Program-made: the position numbers and the translations under genes
The notes under the pieces: generated by a model
What the model saw: only the letters and a program-made list of their open reading frames with translations
Database searches by the model: none
What the model was told of the DNA's origin: nothing
Shown: positions 7,503 to 15,714 of the stretch, piece by piece
Layout: the number at the start of each line of letters is the position of its first letter
Position numbering within the stretch: the first letter of the stretch is position 1
Source of the DNA: Elusimicrobiota bacterium
Lineage (GTDB): Bacteria > Elusimicrobiota > Elusimicrobia > Elusimicrobiales > Elusimicrobiaceae
Length of the DNA: 64,000 nucleotides
Direction of reading: 5' to 3'
Assembly: GCA_029008615.1 (NCBI GenBank)
Contig: JAQXJI010000006.1
Location: forward strand, 124,001-188,000

Positions 7503-8862
7503 TTTTCTTAATAATTCTTTCCACAAGGCCGGTGTTCATATTGCCTGATGTAAAATCCTCGTCGTTTAGCATTACCTTATGGAAGTCTATCGTTGTTTTT
7601 ACGCCTTTTACGGTAAATTCATTCAAAGCTCTTTTGCTGCGTTTTAAAGCGGTTTGCCTTTCCGGGGCAAATACTATCAGCTTTGCAATAAGACTGTCGT
7701 AAAAAGAGGGTATGGTGTATCCCGTATGGACGTGGCTGTCCAACCGTATTCCCAGCCCGCCGGCGGGCGACCATTCTTCAATCGTGCCCGGGCAGGGCAT
7801 AAAATTCTTTTTATAATCTTCCGCGTTTATACGGTGTTCTATTGCGTGGCAGCGCACTTCAAGCGCGCGCTCGGGCGTTATTTCAAGTTTTTTGCCTTGA
7901 GCGATATCTATTTGGAGTTTAACTAAATCCATTCCGCTTACAAGTTCCGTTACCGGGTGTTCAACCTGTAAACGCGTGTTGACTTCCATAAAATAGAAGT
8001 TATGGTTTTCGTCCATTAAAAATTCAACCGTACCTACACCGCTGTATTTGGCCGCTTTTGCAAGGCGCATCGCCGCGGCGCAAAGTTCTTTCCTTACTTC
8101 CGGCGTAACGAAAGGCGAAGGGGATTCCTCAATAAGTTTTTGGTTCTTGCGCTGCATAGAGCAATCCCTCTCGGCGAAAGCCACCGCATTGCCGTAATTA
8201 TCGGCTGCCATTTGCACTTCTATATGGCGCGGATTTAAAACCAGTCTTTCAAAATAGACTCTGCCGTCGCCGAAGGCGGCTTTTGCTTCCCCTTGGGCTG
8301 TATCCAAAGCTTTTTGGAAGTCTTCCTCGCCGAAAGCCGGGCGCATACCCCTTCCGCCGCCGCCCATTGTGGCTTTAATCATTATCGGGAAGCCTACTTT
8401 TTTCGCCGCTTTGAGGAAATCCTTTTCAACTATGCCGTCGGAGCCAGGTATTACCGGCACTTTGGCGGAAATGGCCAAGGCTCTGGCGTGGGCCTTTTCG
8501 CCCAGTTTTAAAATAGCTTCAGGGCTGGGGCCGATAAAAGTCATACCGTTGTCAATAACGGCTTGCGCGAAGCGGGCGTTTTCCGATAAGAAACCATACC
8601 CCGGGTGCACGGCCTGCGCGCCCGTAATTTTACAGGCGGCTATAATTGCGTCAATATTCAAGTAACTTAAGGAAGACGGCCCCGGGCCTATGCAGACGGC
8701 TTCGTCGGCTTGGCTTACGTGTGCGGAAAATTTATCCGCTTCCGAGTAAACCGCCACGGATTTTATGCCCATTTCTTTAAGGGTGCGTATTATGCGCAAA
8801 GCGATTTCGCCCCTGTTGGCGATAAGAACTTTATTAAAAGGTTTTATGGTTTCTTTTGTCAT
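7486..8862 (-). CDS. accC: Biotin carboxylase subunit of acetyl-CoA carboxylase
   Basis: This 458-residue ATP-grasp enzyme carboxylates the biotin on AccB, the first step of fatty acid synthesis. Family motifs include KVLIANRGEIALRI at the start, HPGYGFLSEN, the glycine-rich ATP loop KATMGGGGRGMR, EVNTRLQVEHPVTE and RINAED. The length matches bacterial AccC with a slightly longer tail. It starts 2 nt after the accB stop. The transcarboxylase genes accA and accD are not in the window. It could also serve another acyl-CoA carboxylase, but the accB-accC order is the standard one. Confidence 0.95.
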   Translation of the reverse strand: MTKETIKPFNKVLIANRGEIALRIIRTLKEMGIKSVAVYSEADKFSAHVSQADEAVCIGPGPSSLSYLNIDAIIAACKITGAQAVHPGYGFLSENARFAQAVIDNGMTFIGPSPEAILKLGEKAHARALAISAKVPVIPGSDGIVEKDFLKAAKKVGFPIMIKATMGGGGRGMRPAFGEEDFQKALDTAQGEAKAAFGDGRVYFERLVLNPRHIEVQMAADNYGNAVAFAERDCSMQRKNQKLIEESPSPFVTPEVRKELCAAAMRLAKAAKYSGVGTVEFLMDENHNFYFMEVNTRLQVEHPVTELVSGMDLVKLQIDIAQGKKLEITPERALEVRCHAIEHRINAEDYKKNFMPCPGTIEEWSPAGGLGIRLDSHVHTGYTIPSFYDSLIAKLIVFAPERQTALKRSKRALNEFTVKGVKTTIDFHKVMLNDEDFTSGNMNTGLVERIIKKNESAK

Positions 8863-8864
8863 AA

Positions 8865-9239
8865 TTAGGGTTCTATAAAGAAGAGCGGCTGTCCGTATTC
8901 AACGGCGGAGCCTTCTGCGGCCAAATTGATTTTTATCGTGCCTTTGACGGGCGCGGAAACTTCTTTTAAGGTTTTGTTCATTTCAACGTAACCCAAAATA
9001 TCGCCTTGTTTTACTGGCATATTTTCCTTAACGGTTACGGCTTTTCCCTTTTTGCCGAAGCTGTATATGCCTACGGCCGGCGCTTTTACCGGGGTAAGTT
9101 TGCAAGAAAAGTCGGAGGCTTTCGGGTTTTTTGCTGCCGTAGAAATTTCGACGCAAACGCCGTCTTTTTTAAATATTACTTCCTGTAAATCCGTGGTTTT
9201 TGACCAAGCGATAAAATCGGAAAGGGTTTTTGTATCCAT
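8865..9239 (-). CDS. accB: Biotin carboxyl carrier protein with unusual target loop
   Basis: This 124-residue carrier feeds biotin to AccC. The N-terminal part is short. The C-terminal ~75 residues form the biotinyl hairpin domain (VKQGDILGYVEMNKTLKEV, SAPVKGTI, EYGQPLFFIEP). The acceptor lysine should lie in EMNKT, where almost all biotin carriers have AMKM or SMKL. The lysine position is kept but both flanking methionines are lost, and the context (VE..K...EVSAPVKGTI) looks partly like a lipoyl domain (ETDKA). A cagga SD precedes the ATG. Identity as AccB rests on fold and on the adjacent accC. A BirA gene is present at 53480. Confidence 0.85.
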   Translation of the reverse strand: MDTKTLSDFIAWSKTTDLQEVIFKKDGVCVEISTAAKNPKASDFSCKLTPVKAPAVGIYSFGKKGKAVTVKENMPVKQGDILGYVEMNKTLKEVSAPVKGTIKINLAAEGSAVEYGQPLFFIEP

Positions 9240-9352
9240 AAAATCTCCTGTTTATATATATTACCATTTTATAGCGGAATATTGGAAGTTTATAAAAGAG
9301 GAATATCCTGAGGGTTTTAGTTGTTTTGACTAGCAATTTTCCATCTTTGGCC

Positions 9353-9440
9353 GGATTTACGTTTTTTCTTTGTTCGGATACTGCGCCGACTTTGTCGGCA
9401 TCATTCTTAGTATTCCTCACTCATAAGAAAACGTAAATCC
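9353..9440. repeat. 88-nt nested palindrome between rluD and accB
   Basis: An outer stem pairs 9353-9370 with 9425-9440 (16 bp, 2-nt bulge). A middle stem GGATACT/AGTATTCC pairs 9376-9382 with 9409-9416. An inner stem GCCGAC/GTCGGC pairs 9385-9390 with 9394-9399. No gene is evident here. It may be a folded RNA, a remnant of a miniature mobile element, or a protein-binding cruciform. Confidence 0.65.
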
Positions 9441-9450
9441 TGCTCAAATA

Positions 9451-9508
9451 TGAAAAATCACGTAAACGAAAGTTAAGACTGGAAAATCAATCTGTTTGGT
9501 TTTCGGCC
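9451..9508. repeat. 58-bp direct repeat, copy 1
   Basis: This copy begins tgaaaaatcacgtaa and ends ggttttcggcc. It matches 9518-9575 over the whole length with about five substitutions. The two copies have a 67-bp period and lie directly beside the palindrome at 9353-9440. Confidence 0.85.
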
Positions 9509-9517
9509 CTGTGAAAA

Positions 9518-9575
9518 TGAAAAATCACGTAAGTGAAAATTAAGACTGAAAAATCAATCTGTCTGGTTTTCGGCC
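9518..9575. repeat. 58-bp direct repeat, copy 2
   Basis: This is the second copy of the 58-bp unit, ending 37 bp from the rluD stop codon. With copy 1 and the palindrome it fills most of the 373-bp gap between rluD and accB. I see no coding potential there apart from an unsupported 83-codon frame. Confidence 0.85.
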
Positions 9576-9612
9576 TTTGGGGAAAACAGATAAGCTGAAA
9601 TACGCCGCGGCT

Positions 9613-10527
9613 TTATTTAACTTTCTTGCCGGATTTGACTTCCTGCCAAGCTTGCATAAAATCGGCCGGCGGTTCGGCCTCAAAACAAAGTTTTCTGCCG
9701 GTAAAAGGATGTTTAAACTCCAGCTTTCTGGCGTGAAGCATAAGCCTTGGGGCCTGGGCTCCTTTATAAAGCCAGTCGCCCAGTACCGGGTAGCCGAGCC
9801 AGCTCATATGCACGCGCAGTTGGTTTGTTCTGCCCGTTTTTGGGTAAAGTTCCATAAAGCAAAAGCCTTTTGCGCGCTCAATAACTTTATACCCCGTTAC
9901 GGCTTGGCGCCCAAGCGGAGAGGCTTTTATTTTGCCTCCGGCAAGGCGGCCGATTGGTACGTCTATAACGCCTTCGTCGTCGGGAATGTCGCCGCAGCAA
10001 ATTGCGTTATAGGTTTTATGCATTTGCCTATCGGCGAACATTTGGCTTGCGGCAAGCTGAAATTCCTCATTTTTGGCTATCATCATAATGCCGCTTGTTT
10101 CGCGGTCCAAACGATGAACCAAACCCGCGCGGGGGGGATTTTCAAAATTCTTTATTTTGCTTTTTAATATTGCAGTTACCAAAGTTTCTTCCGTGCCGTC
10201 CAAAACTTCCGGGTTTTCTTCCCAAGCGGAACTTTGAGGGTGTACTAAAACGCCGGCGGGTTTGTTTATCACCAGAAAATCTTTGTTTTCGGCTACGATA
10301 ATATCCTTAAGGTTCAATTTCGAGGAGATTTCCGGCCAGGTGATTTCAATGATATCGCCGTCCTCAAGCGGCCAAGAGGGTTTTTTTGCCTTCCCGTTTA
10401 CGGTAATAAGTCCGCTCTTAATTAAGTTTTGGATAAGGCTCCTTGAGTAATTCTCGCAAAATTCCGTGGCGAAAACGTCAAGACGTTTTTCTTTGCCTTC
10501 AAATATTATCGTTTGTTTTTTTTGCAT
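9613..10527 (-). CDS. rluD: RluA/RluD-family 23S rRNA pseudouridine synthase
   Basis: This 304-residue enzyme converts uridines of 23S rRNA to pseudouridine. An N-terminal S4 RNA-binding domain (about residues 10-75) is followed by the catalytic domain, with the active-site aspartate in HRLDRETSG and the family motif GRTNQLRVHMSWLGYPVLGD. It overlaps the lgt stop by 29 nt, so translation is likely coupled. The exact target (RluD-like or RluC-like) cannot be set from sequence. Confidence 0.88.
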   Translation of the reverse strand: MQKKQTIIFEGKEKRLDVFATEFCENYSRSLIQNLIKSGLITVNGKAKKPSWPLEDGDIIEITWPEISSKLNLKDIIVAENKDFLVINKPAGVLVHPQSSAWEENPEVLDGTEETLVTAILKSKIKNFENPPRAGLVHRLDRETSGIMMIAKNEEFQLAASQMFADRQMHKTYNAICCGDIPDDEGVIDVPIGRLAGGKIKASPLGRQAVTGYKVIERAKGFCFMELYPKTGRTNQLRVHMSWLGYPVLGDWLYKGAQAPRLMLHARKLEFKHPFTGRKLCFEAEPPADFMQAWQEVKSGKKVK

Positions 10528-11278
10528 AAGTCCTCTTAATAAGAAAAATTGTCATCGCGCCGGCCAGCAACAGAGATATTATTTGTGAGGGGGACATTCC
10601 CGCCACAAAAGCCCCTCTGTCGTCCGCACGCAGAAATTCGGTAAAAAACCTTATCAGGCAATACCCCAGCACGTAAACCGCGCTTAAAGTGCCGCGTTTG
10701 CGGCTTTTTTGTGAAAGTTTATTCAAGACTAAAAATAAGCCGAAAACCAATACGGATTCTATTAACTGTACCGGGTAAAGAGTATGCCCGTGTAAATGCG
10801 CCGGCACCAAAGAATCCGGGTTCGTAAAATGCACGCCCAAAGCTTCCGGCGCTTCTTTGCCGTAACAGCAGCCGGCAAAAAAACAGCCCAATCTGCCCAG
10901 CGAGTGCCCCAAAGCCACGGCGGGCGCAAAAAAATCCGCCGCTTTAAAAAACGGAATATGATTTTTCCTTACGGCCCAGAATCCTGCCGCCGCCGCCCCG
11001 ATAAGCCCTCCGAAGAATACAAAACCGTAGCGCAGTTTTTCAATCAGGGAAGACGCGTTGAAAGAATCCCAATTAAGAAGCATAAAAAACAGTTTTCCGC
11101 CGATAAGCGCGCCCAAAATAAGGTAAAAGATAATATCCAGCAGCTGTTCTTTTTTTAGTCCGAGTCTTTGCTTATAATGAAGGCAGTATAATATGGCAGC
11201 CAAATAACCCAAAGCCGTCATTATGCCGTACATCGGTATCGTTTTGCCGAAAATTTCAGGCAGTAAATAAGGATACAT
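10499..11278 (-). CDS. lgt: Prolipoprotein diacylglyceryl transferase
   Basis: This 259-residue inner-membrane enzyme transfers diacylglycerol to the lipobox cysteine of prelipoproteins. It has about seven hydrophobic segments. The signature GRLGCFFAGCCYGKE is near residue 130, in the CCYG variant of the Lgt motif, and LYPVQLIES follows. It overlaps the upstream phosphatase by 23 nt and the downstream rluD by 29 nt. A client in the window is the PpiC lipoprotein at 26787. Confidence 0.93.
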   Translation of the reverse strand: MYPYLLPEIFGKTIPMYGIMTALGYLAAILYCLHYKQRLGLKKEQLLDIIFYLILGALIGGKLFFMLLNWDSFNASSLIEKLRYGFVFFGGLIGAAAAGFWAVRKNHIPFFKAADFFAPAVALGHSLGRLGCFFAGCCYGKEAPEALGVHFTNPDSLVPAHLHGHTLYPVQLIESVLVFGLFLVLNKLSQKSRKRGTLSAVYVLGYCLIRFFTEFLRADDRGAFVAGMSPSQIISLLLAGAMTIFLIKRTYAKKTNDNI

Positions 11279-11909
11279 CTTTCCCCCTTACCAAATCCAA
11301 AGCCAAAGTATAATCTTCAAAATGAACATATTTTATGCCGTGTTTTTTAAGCAGCGTTTCAAGGCGGGAGGTCGCAAAAACGATGTCGGCGGCGCGCGCG
11401 GCTTCAAAATCGCCAGGGCCGTCCCCAAAGAATATTACTTTATAATCTTCTTTTTGGTAATGCCTTACGCGGGACTCTTTAAATTCTTCCATACGAAGCC
11501 CGTTATAATCGGGGAAAGTAACTTCTATCCCTTCCGGCTTTATCACGCCTTTTACGCTTCCTATTTTTATTTGATTGCAGTCAAAAATGTCAAGCACGGG
11601 TTTTATGTAAATATCAAGCCCGCCTGAAGCGATTTCAAAAGGAATATCGTGTTCTTTTGCGTATAGGCATAAGTCCCTGAATCCGGGGCGAACCAATGCT
11701 TTTTCAAGAATGATTCTTTCAAAATCTTCTTTGGTGGTTTTTACCGAACCGAAGTGGTTTTTCATCCATTCCCGCGCGTCGGCTTTGCTGTTGTAAGCTT
11801 TTTCTATTTTTTCGGGCGAAGTCAGCCCGTAATGAATACAAAGCGCATTTCCTATGTCTTGGGTTGTGATTGTTCCGTCAAAATCTGTTATAAGGGCGTA
11901 TTTCGTCAT
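11256..11909 (-). CDS. HAD-family phosphatase, MtnX/SerB-like
   Basis: This 217-residue hydrolase has motif I DFDGTIT near residue 9, the motif II region IASGG near 94 and motif III with FFGDGPGDFEAA near 162. It resembles the HAD-IB group that includes phosphoserine phosphatase and the methionine-salvage phosphatase MtnX. No other methionine-salvage or serine genes adjoin it, so the substrate is open. It overlaps the metallo-hydrolase by 4 nt (ATGA) and lgt by 23 nt. Confidence 0.8.
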   Translation of the reverse strand: MTKYALITDFDGTITTQDIGNALCIHYGLTSPEKIEKAYNSKADAREWMKNHFGSVKTTKEDFERIILEKALVRPGFRDLCLYAKEHDIPFEIASGGLDIYIKPVLDIFDCNQIKIGSVKGVIKPEGIEVTFPDYNGLRMEEFKESRVRHYQKEDYKVIFFGDGPGDFEAARAADIVFATSRLETLLKKHGIKYVHFEDYTLALDLVRGKDVSLFTA

Positions 11910-12532
11910 ATCATATCTTCAAAATTGTCGGGTTCTCTTAGGGCCATTTTTATAAAAGGGTTATTTTTGACTTCTTTTTCTATCGTCGTATTTCCCATAC
12001 CGTCCGAACCGTAAGAGTGTCCGGCGTAAACAGTTGTTTTCCCCGGCAGAGCGGCTAAGCGCTGAAGGCTTTTAGTCATTTGCCTCGGGTCGGAACCGGG
12101 CAAATCGGTTCTGCCGCAGGCGTTGGGAAATAAAGTGTCCCCGGTAAAAATGACGTCTCCTATTTTAATGCAGACGGAACCTCTTGTATGCCCCGGCGTG
12201 CTTAAAAAGTTGACGGTAAGCCCGGCCAGCTTTTCGCTGTGGTCGCCTTCATAAGTTATAAGCTGTTCTTCCGGCAGCGCGCTGTTTTCCGCGTCGGAGG
12301 CTTCTATATAGCCTTTAATCCCGTATTTGCGCATAAGTTCCTGCGCGCCGGTTACGTGGTCGTAGTGGCCGTGTGTAAAAAGTACGGCTTCCGGGGTGAT
12401 TTTTTCGTCCTCAAGCAGTCTGTAAATGGCTTTCATATCCCAAGTGGGATCAACTATAATCCCTTTGCCTTTATGTTCCACTATGTAAGTGCAGTTGCCC
12501 ATTTCGCCGAGTTGGAGGATATATACTTTCAT
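11906..12532 (-). CDS. Metallo-beta-lactamase-fold hydrolase (glyoxalase II-like)
   Basis: This 208-residue protein has the zinc motif THGHYDHVTG near residue 53, the GHTRGS histidine near 113, the bridging aspartate in FTGDTLFP and the last histidine in YAGHSYGS. The pattern fits the YcbL/glyoxalase II-like cytosolic hydrolases that cleave thioesters such as S-lactoylglutathione. The substrate is unknown. It overlaps neighbours by 4 nt on both sides within the ftsB-to-rluD run. Confidence 0.85.
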   Translation of the reverse strand: MKVYILQLGEMGNCTYIVEHKGKGIIVDPTWDMKAIYRLLEDEKITPEAVLFTHGHYDHVTGAQELMRKYGIKGYIEASDAENSALPEEQLITYEGDHSEKLAGLTVNFLSTPGHTRGSVCIKIGDVIFTGDTLFPNACGRTDLPGSDPRQMTKSLQRLAALPGKTTVYAGHSYGSDGMGNTTIEKEVKNNPFIKMALREPDNFEDMI

Positions 12533-12804
12533 TTTGTCGTCCTAAATTCTATTTCTCCGGGTTTTACCATATTGTATTTGACCCGGGCAGTTCTTTGCAG
12601 ATAAGAAGTGTCGCCGTCCAAAATATTTTGATATTCCGCGGCGAGTTTTTTATATTCTTCGTCAAGCGCGGCGGAATGTGCATTGAGTTTTTTCAGTTCA
12701 AGGATATTGTGTGTTAAACTTAAAAATCTTCCGTTGAACAGTAAAACCGCGGCCATAACCGCCAACGCTATCAGAAGGAATTTCGCTTTTTTTAAAACAG
12801 TCAT
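12529..12804 (-). CDS. ftsB: FtsB/DivIC-type septum formation protein
   Basis: This 91-residue protein has one transmembrane helix (about residues 7-25), followed by a short periplasmic coiled coil ([25 protein letters not shown]) and a segment ending in [13 protein letters not shown]. That is the FtsB/DivIC plan of a bitopic divisome protein that bridges FtsL and FtsQ. The gene follows eno with a 4-nt overlap, a common arrangement. The assignment is by size, topology and position, because sequence conservation in the family is low. Confidence 0.8.
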   Translation of the reverse strand: MTVLKKAKFLLIALAVMAAVLLFNGRFLSLTHNILELKKLNAHSAALDEEYKKLAAEYQNILDGDTSYLQRTARVKYNMVKPGEIEFRTTK

Positions 12805-14069
12805 TTTCTAAAAGTTTTATCTTTGGCGTAAACGGCTTTGCTGCCCAGTTCCTCTTCTATCAGCAGAAGACGGTTGTACTTGGCAAGCCTTTCGCTCCTT
12901 GCCGGCGCGCCGGTTTTTATTGCTCCGGCGTTTACGGCTACGGCGAGATCGGCTATAAAGCTGTCTTCCGTTTCGCCCGAGCGGTGCGATATAATGGTGG
13001 TGTATCCGGCTTTTTTGGCCAAATAAATCACGTCTATAGTTTCGCTTACGCTGCCTATTTGGTTAAGTTTGATTAAAATCGAATTGGCGGCCTTTTCCTC
13101 TATGCCTTTTTCAAGGCGTTTTTTATTCGTAACGAACAAGTCGTCGCCGACTATATTTATCTTTTTGCCGAGCTTTTCCGTAAAATGCCGCCAACCGGCC
13201 CAATCGTCTTCCTGCAAAGGATCTTCGATTGAAACCAAGGGATATTTTTCCGTCCAAGAGGAATAAATTTCCGTCATTTGCTCGGAAGTTCTGTTTTGGC
13301 CTTCAAATTTATAAAAACCGTTATGGAAAAACTCGCTCGCGGCGGCGTCCAAAGCAAGGCTCATTTCGGGATATCCCGCTTTTTGGGCAGCCGATATTAC
13401 GGTTTCCAAAACCTCGGCGTGGGAGCTTATTTTAGGCGCAAAGCCGCCTTCGTCGCCCACGGCCGTAACCATACCCTTTTTTGCGAGATCGTTTTTAAGG
13501 GCGTGATAAGTTTCCGCCGCAGCGCGCAGGGCTTCTTTAAAAGAAGGCGCAAAGGCCGGCACTATCATAAATTCTTGTACGTCCAAGCCGCTGTCGGCGT
13601 GTTTGCCGCCATTTATAATATTGAGCATCGGCGCGGGCATAATCCAATCTTCTTCCGGCAGTTCGTAAGCGCGCCTTAAATAGCGGTAAAGCGGTTCATT
13701 TAAGCTTGCCGCGCCGGCCCTTAACACTGCCATTGATACGGCCAGTATGGCGTTTGCCCCCAAAGAAGTTTTATTTTCGGTTCCGTCCAAATCCAACATC
13801 GCTTTATCTATAAGGCGGATGTCTTCAATGTCATAACCTTGGAGCAGTTTTTCTATTTTAGCTACATTCGCAACAGCTTTAAGTACGCCTTTGCCGTTAA
13901 ATCTTTCGTCTTTGTCGCGCAGTTCCAAAGCTTCGTGGCTGCCGGTGGAAGCCCCGCTGGGTACGGCTGCGGAACCAAAAGCGCCGTTTTCCAGTATTAC
14001 GTCGGCCTGAACCGTCGGAAATCCCCTTGAATCCAAGATTTCCCTGGCCTTTATATTCTTAATCTTCAT
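12801..14069 (-). CDS. eno: Enolase
   Basis: This 422-residue glycolytic enzyme converts 2-phosphoglycerate to phosphoenolpyruvate. Clear motifs are [14 protein letters not shown], the [15 protein letters not shown] loop, the metal and catalytic sites [19 protein letters not shown] and VGDDLFVTN, and [12 protein letters not shown]. The length is normal. A gggggt ribosome site precedes the ATG. The gene heads a run of six overlapping genes going leftwards. Confidence 0.98.
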   Translation of the reverse strand: MKIKNIKAREILDSRGFPTVQADVILENGAFGSAAVPSGASTGSHEALELRDKDERFNGKGVLKAVANVAKIEKLLQGYDIEDIRLIDKAMLDLDGTENKTSLGANAILAVSMAVLRAGAASLNEPLYRYLRRAYELPEEDWIMPAPMLNIINGGKHADSGLDVQEFMIVPAFAPSFKEALRAAAETYHALKNDLAKKGMVTAVGDEGGFAPKISSHAEVLETVISAAQKAGYPEMSLALDAAASEFFHNGFYKFEGQNRTSEQMTEIYSSWTEKYPLVSIEDPLQEDDWAGWRHFTEKLGKKINIVGDDLFVTNKKRLEKGIEEKAANSILIKLNQIGSVSETIDVIYLAKKAGYTTIISHRSGETEDSFIADLAVAVNAGAIKTGAPARSERLAKYNRLLLIEEELGSKAVYAKDKTFRK

Positions 14070-14090
14070 ACTTCTACCCCCTTGAGGTCT

Positions 14091-15572
14091 TTATTTCTCC
14101 GATAAAGACTCTATAATCTTCTGCGCCTCAGCTATAAGTTTTGCCGGCGCGGCTTCGTCTTTGGCTTCGGCGTAAATCCTTATAAGATGTTCCGTTCCCG
14201 AAGGCCTAAGAGCCAGCCAACTGCCGTTTCTCAATATAAACTTAAAGCCGTCCGTTTGGTCTATTCTCCAAACGGAAGTCTTGTTTATTGACAAAGGCGG
14301 CCTAAGATTAAGTTTCTCCATAATTTGATTAATTTCAATCTCTCTCTTGGGGATACTTACCTTTTTGTCGTAGTACATATTGTATTTTTTGTAGAAGTCT
14401 TTAAAAAGTTGTTTAAGGCTTTTTCCGCTTACGGCTAGCATTTCCAAAGTCAGCATACAGGCCATAAGACCGTCTTTATCCGGCATATGGTTCGATATGG
14501 CCACGCCGCCGGATTCTTCCGCGCCGAATATATACTGCCCCGTCATCATAAGTTCATTGATGTATTTAAAGCCTACGGGCGTTTCGCGTACGGCAAGGCC
14601 GTGCGCTTTGGCGACTTCGTCTATCAAATTGGTGGTAATCAAGCTTCTGCATACGCGGCCTTTTTGCCCGCGGTATTCTATTATATGCTCTAAAAGTATG
14701 GGGGCGATTTGGTTGGGGGAAATCCAATATCCGTCCGGCCCTATAATACCGAATTTATCGCAGTCAGTGTTGCAGGCTATGCCTACGTCAAGCTTCTTTT
14801 TAACAACCAGTTTGCTGAGTTCGGCCAAAGCTATCGGGCCGGCATTGGGCACTTTCCCGCCGAAGAGTACGTCTGTCCCTTCGTGAAGACCCTCAACTTC
14901 GCACCCGCAAAGTTTTAAGAACTCTCTGAAATAATTGTCCGCCGTACCGAAAAGCGGATCTATACCAACTTTAAGTTTGGCTTTCTTTATGGCTTTTACG
15001 TTTATCAGGGAAGACAAATGCTTAATGTATTCGTCCCTGAAGTTAAATTCGCTCACGGCGGAATTTTTGTATCCGAATTCCGGCAAATCCCTTACGGAGC
15101 TTGCCGCGGGAATATGGCTTTCTATATCGGAAATCACTTCATTATTGGCTATGCCGCCGTAATAGGAAATCCATTTAAGGCCGTTTTGATGATAATCGGC
15201 TTCGCTTGCGGTTATAACCACAGCGCCTACGGCTCCTTCTTTAAGTACGGCCCACTCGGCAACAGGCGTGGGAAGGGGGTAAAACGCTCTTTTTACGCTT
15301 ATGCCTTTGGAGGCCAAAACATCGCAGACTATATCCGCGAATTTATCCGACATAAACCTCGTGTCCGTACCGACTATTACCATCGGCCTTCTGAACTTGA
15401 AGCCCTTTTCCTTTATATGTTTTTGGTATCCTTCGCCTTCAAATCCGTAATATTCGTCCGTAAAAATGTGTTCGGCTATGGCAACGGAAAGCCTGTAAAT
15501 GTTTTGCGCGGTTACGCTTTCGGCGATAGCGCCTCTGAACCCGGCGGTTGCAAATCTGATATCATTAGCCAT
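14091..15572 (-). CDS. Phosphohexomutase-family protein with altered active-site loops
   Basis: This 493-residue protein of the phosphoglucomutase/phosphomannomutase superfamily begins FATAGFRG and contains the sugar-binding GAEESGG and the phosphate-binding RPSGTEHLIRIY. The catalytic serine loop reads TASEADYHQNG where the family has TASHNP. The metal loop reads NTDCDK where DGDxDR is usual, so the first aspartate is asparagine. It has an insertion of about 25 residues near residue 45. A canonical paralog lies at 50487. The product may act on a different phosphosugar or be slow. The gene is divergent from lptF and has a tgagg ribosome site. Confidence 0.8.
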   Translation of the reverse strand: MANDIRFATAGFRGAIAESVTAQNIYRLSVAIAEHIFTDEYYGFEGEGYQKHIKEKGFKFRRPMVIVGTDTRFMSDKFADIVCDVLASKGISVKRAFYPLPTPVAEWAVLKEGAVGAVVITASEADYHQNGLKWISYYGGIANNEVISDIESHIPAASSVRDLPEFGYKNSAVSEFNFRDEYIKHLSSLINVKAIKKAKLKVGIDPLFGTADNYFREFLKLCGCEVEGLHEGTDVLFGGKVPNAGPIALAELSKLVVKKKLDVGIACNTDCDKFGIIGPDGYWISPNQIAPILLEHIIEYRGQKGRVCRSLITTNLIDEVAKAHGLAVRETPVGFKYINELMMTGQYIFGAEESGGVAISNHMPDKDGLMACMLTLEMLAVSGKSLKQLFKDFYKKYNMYYDKKVSIPKREIEINQIMEKLNLRPPLSINKTSVWRIDQTDGFKFILRNGSWLALRPSGTEHLIRIYAEAKDEAAPAKLIAEAQKIIESLSEK

Positions 15573-15702
15573 AAATACCTCAATAAATATAATTCTGTTA
15601 AAGCAATATACAAAAATTTAAGCCAAAAAGGAAGACGCTCCCCCGCACAAGCCTTTTTTAGTCGCTCTTTTCGGCTTTGCGGCGCGCCTTGCATATATTT
15701 GC

Positions 15703-15708
15703 TAAAAT
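15703..15708 (+). promoter_or_regulatory. Extended -10 for a leaderless lptF transcript
   Basis: TGCTAAAAT ends 6 nt before the GTG start at 15715, and no ribosome site is present. The same geometry occurs at 27632, 33838, 33902, 41721 and 63983. Confidence 0.5.
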
Positions 15709-15714
15709 AAATCT

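Noticed and set aside
9169..9420. 83-codon reverse-strand frame running over the accB start and the palindrome
   Set aside because: It overlaps the accB N-terminus out of frame and the inverted repeats. There is no independent support for translation.
9451..9575. CRISPR array from the 58-bp repeats
   Set aside because: There are only two imperfect copies with a 9-bp gap, no spacer-sized unique sequence and no cas genes.
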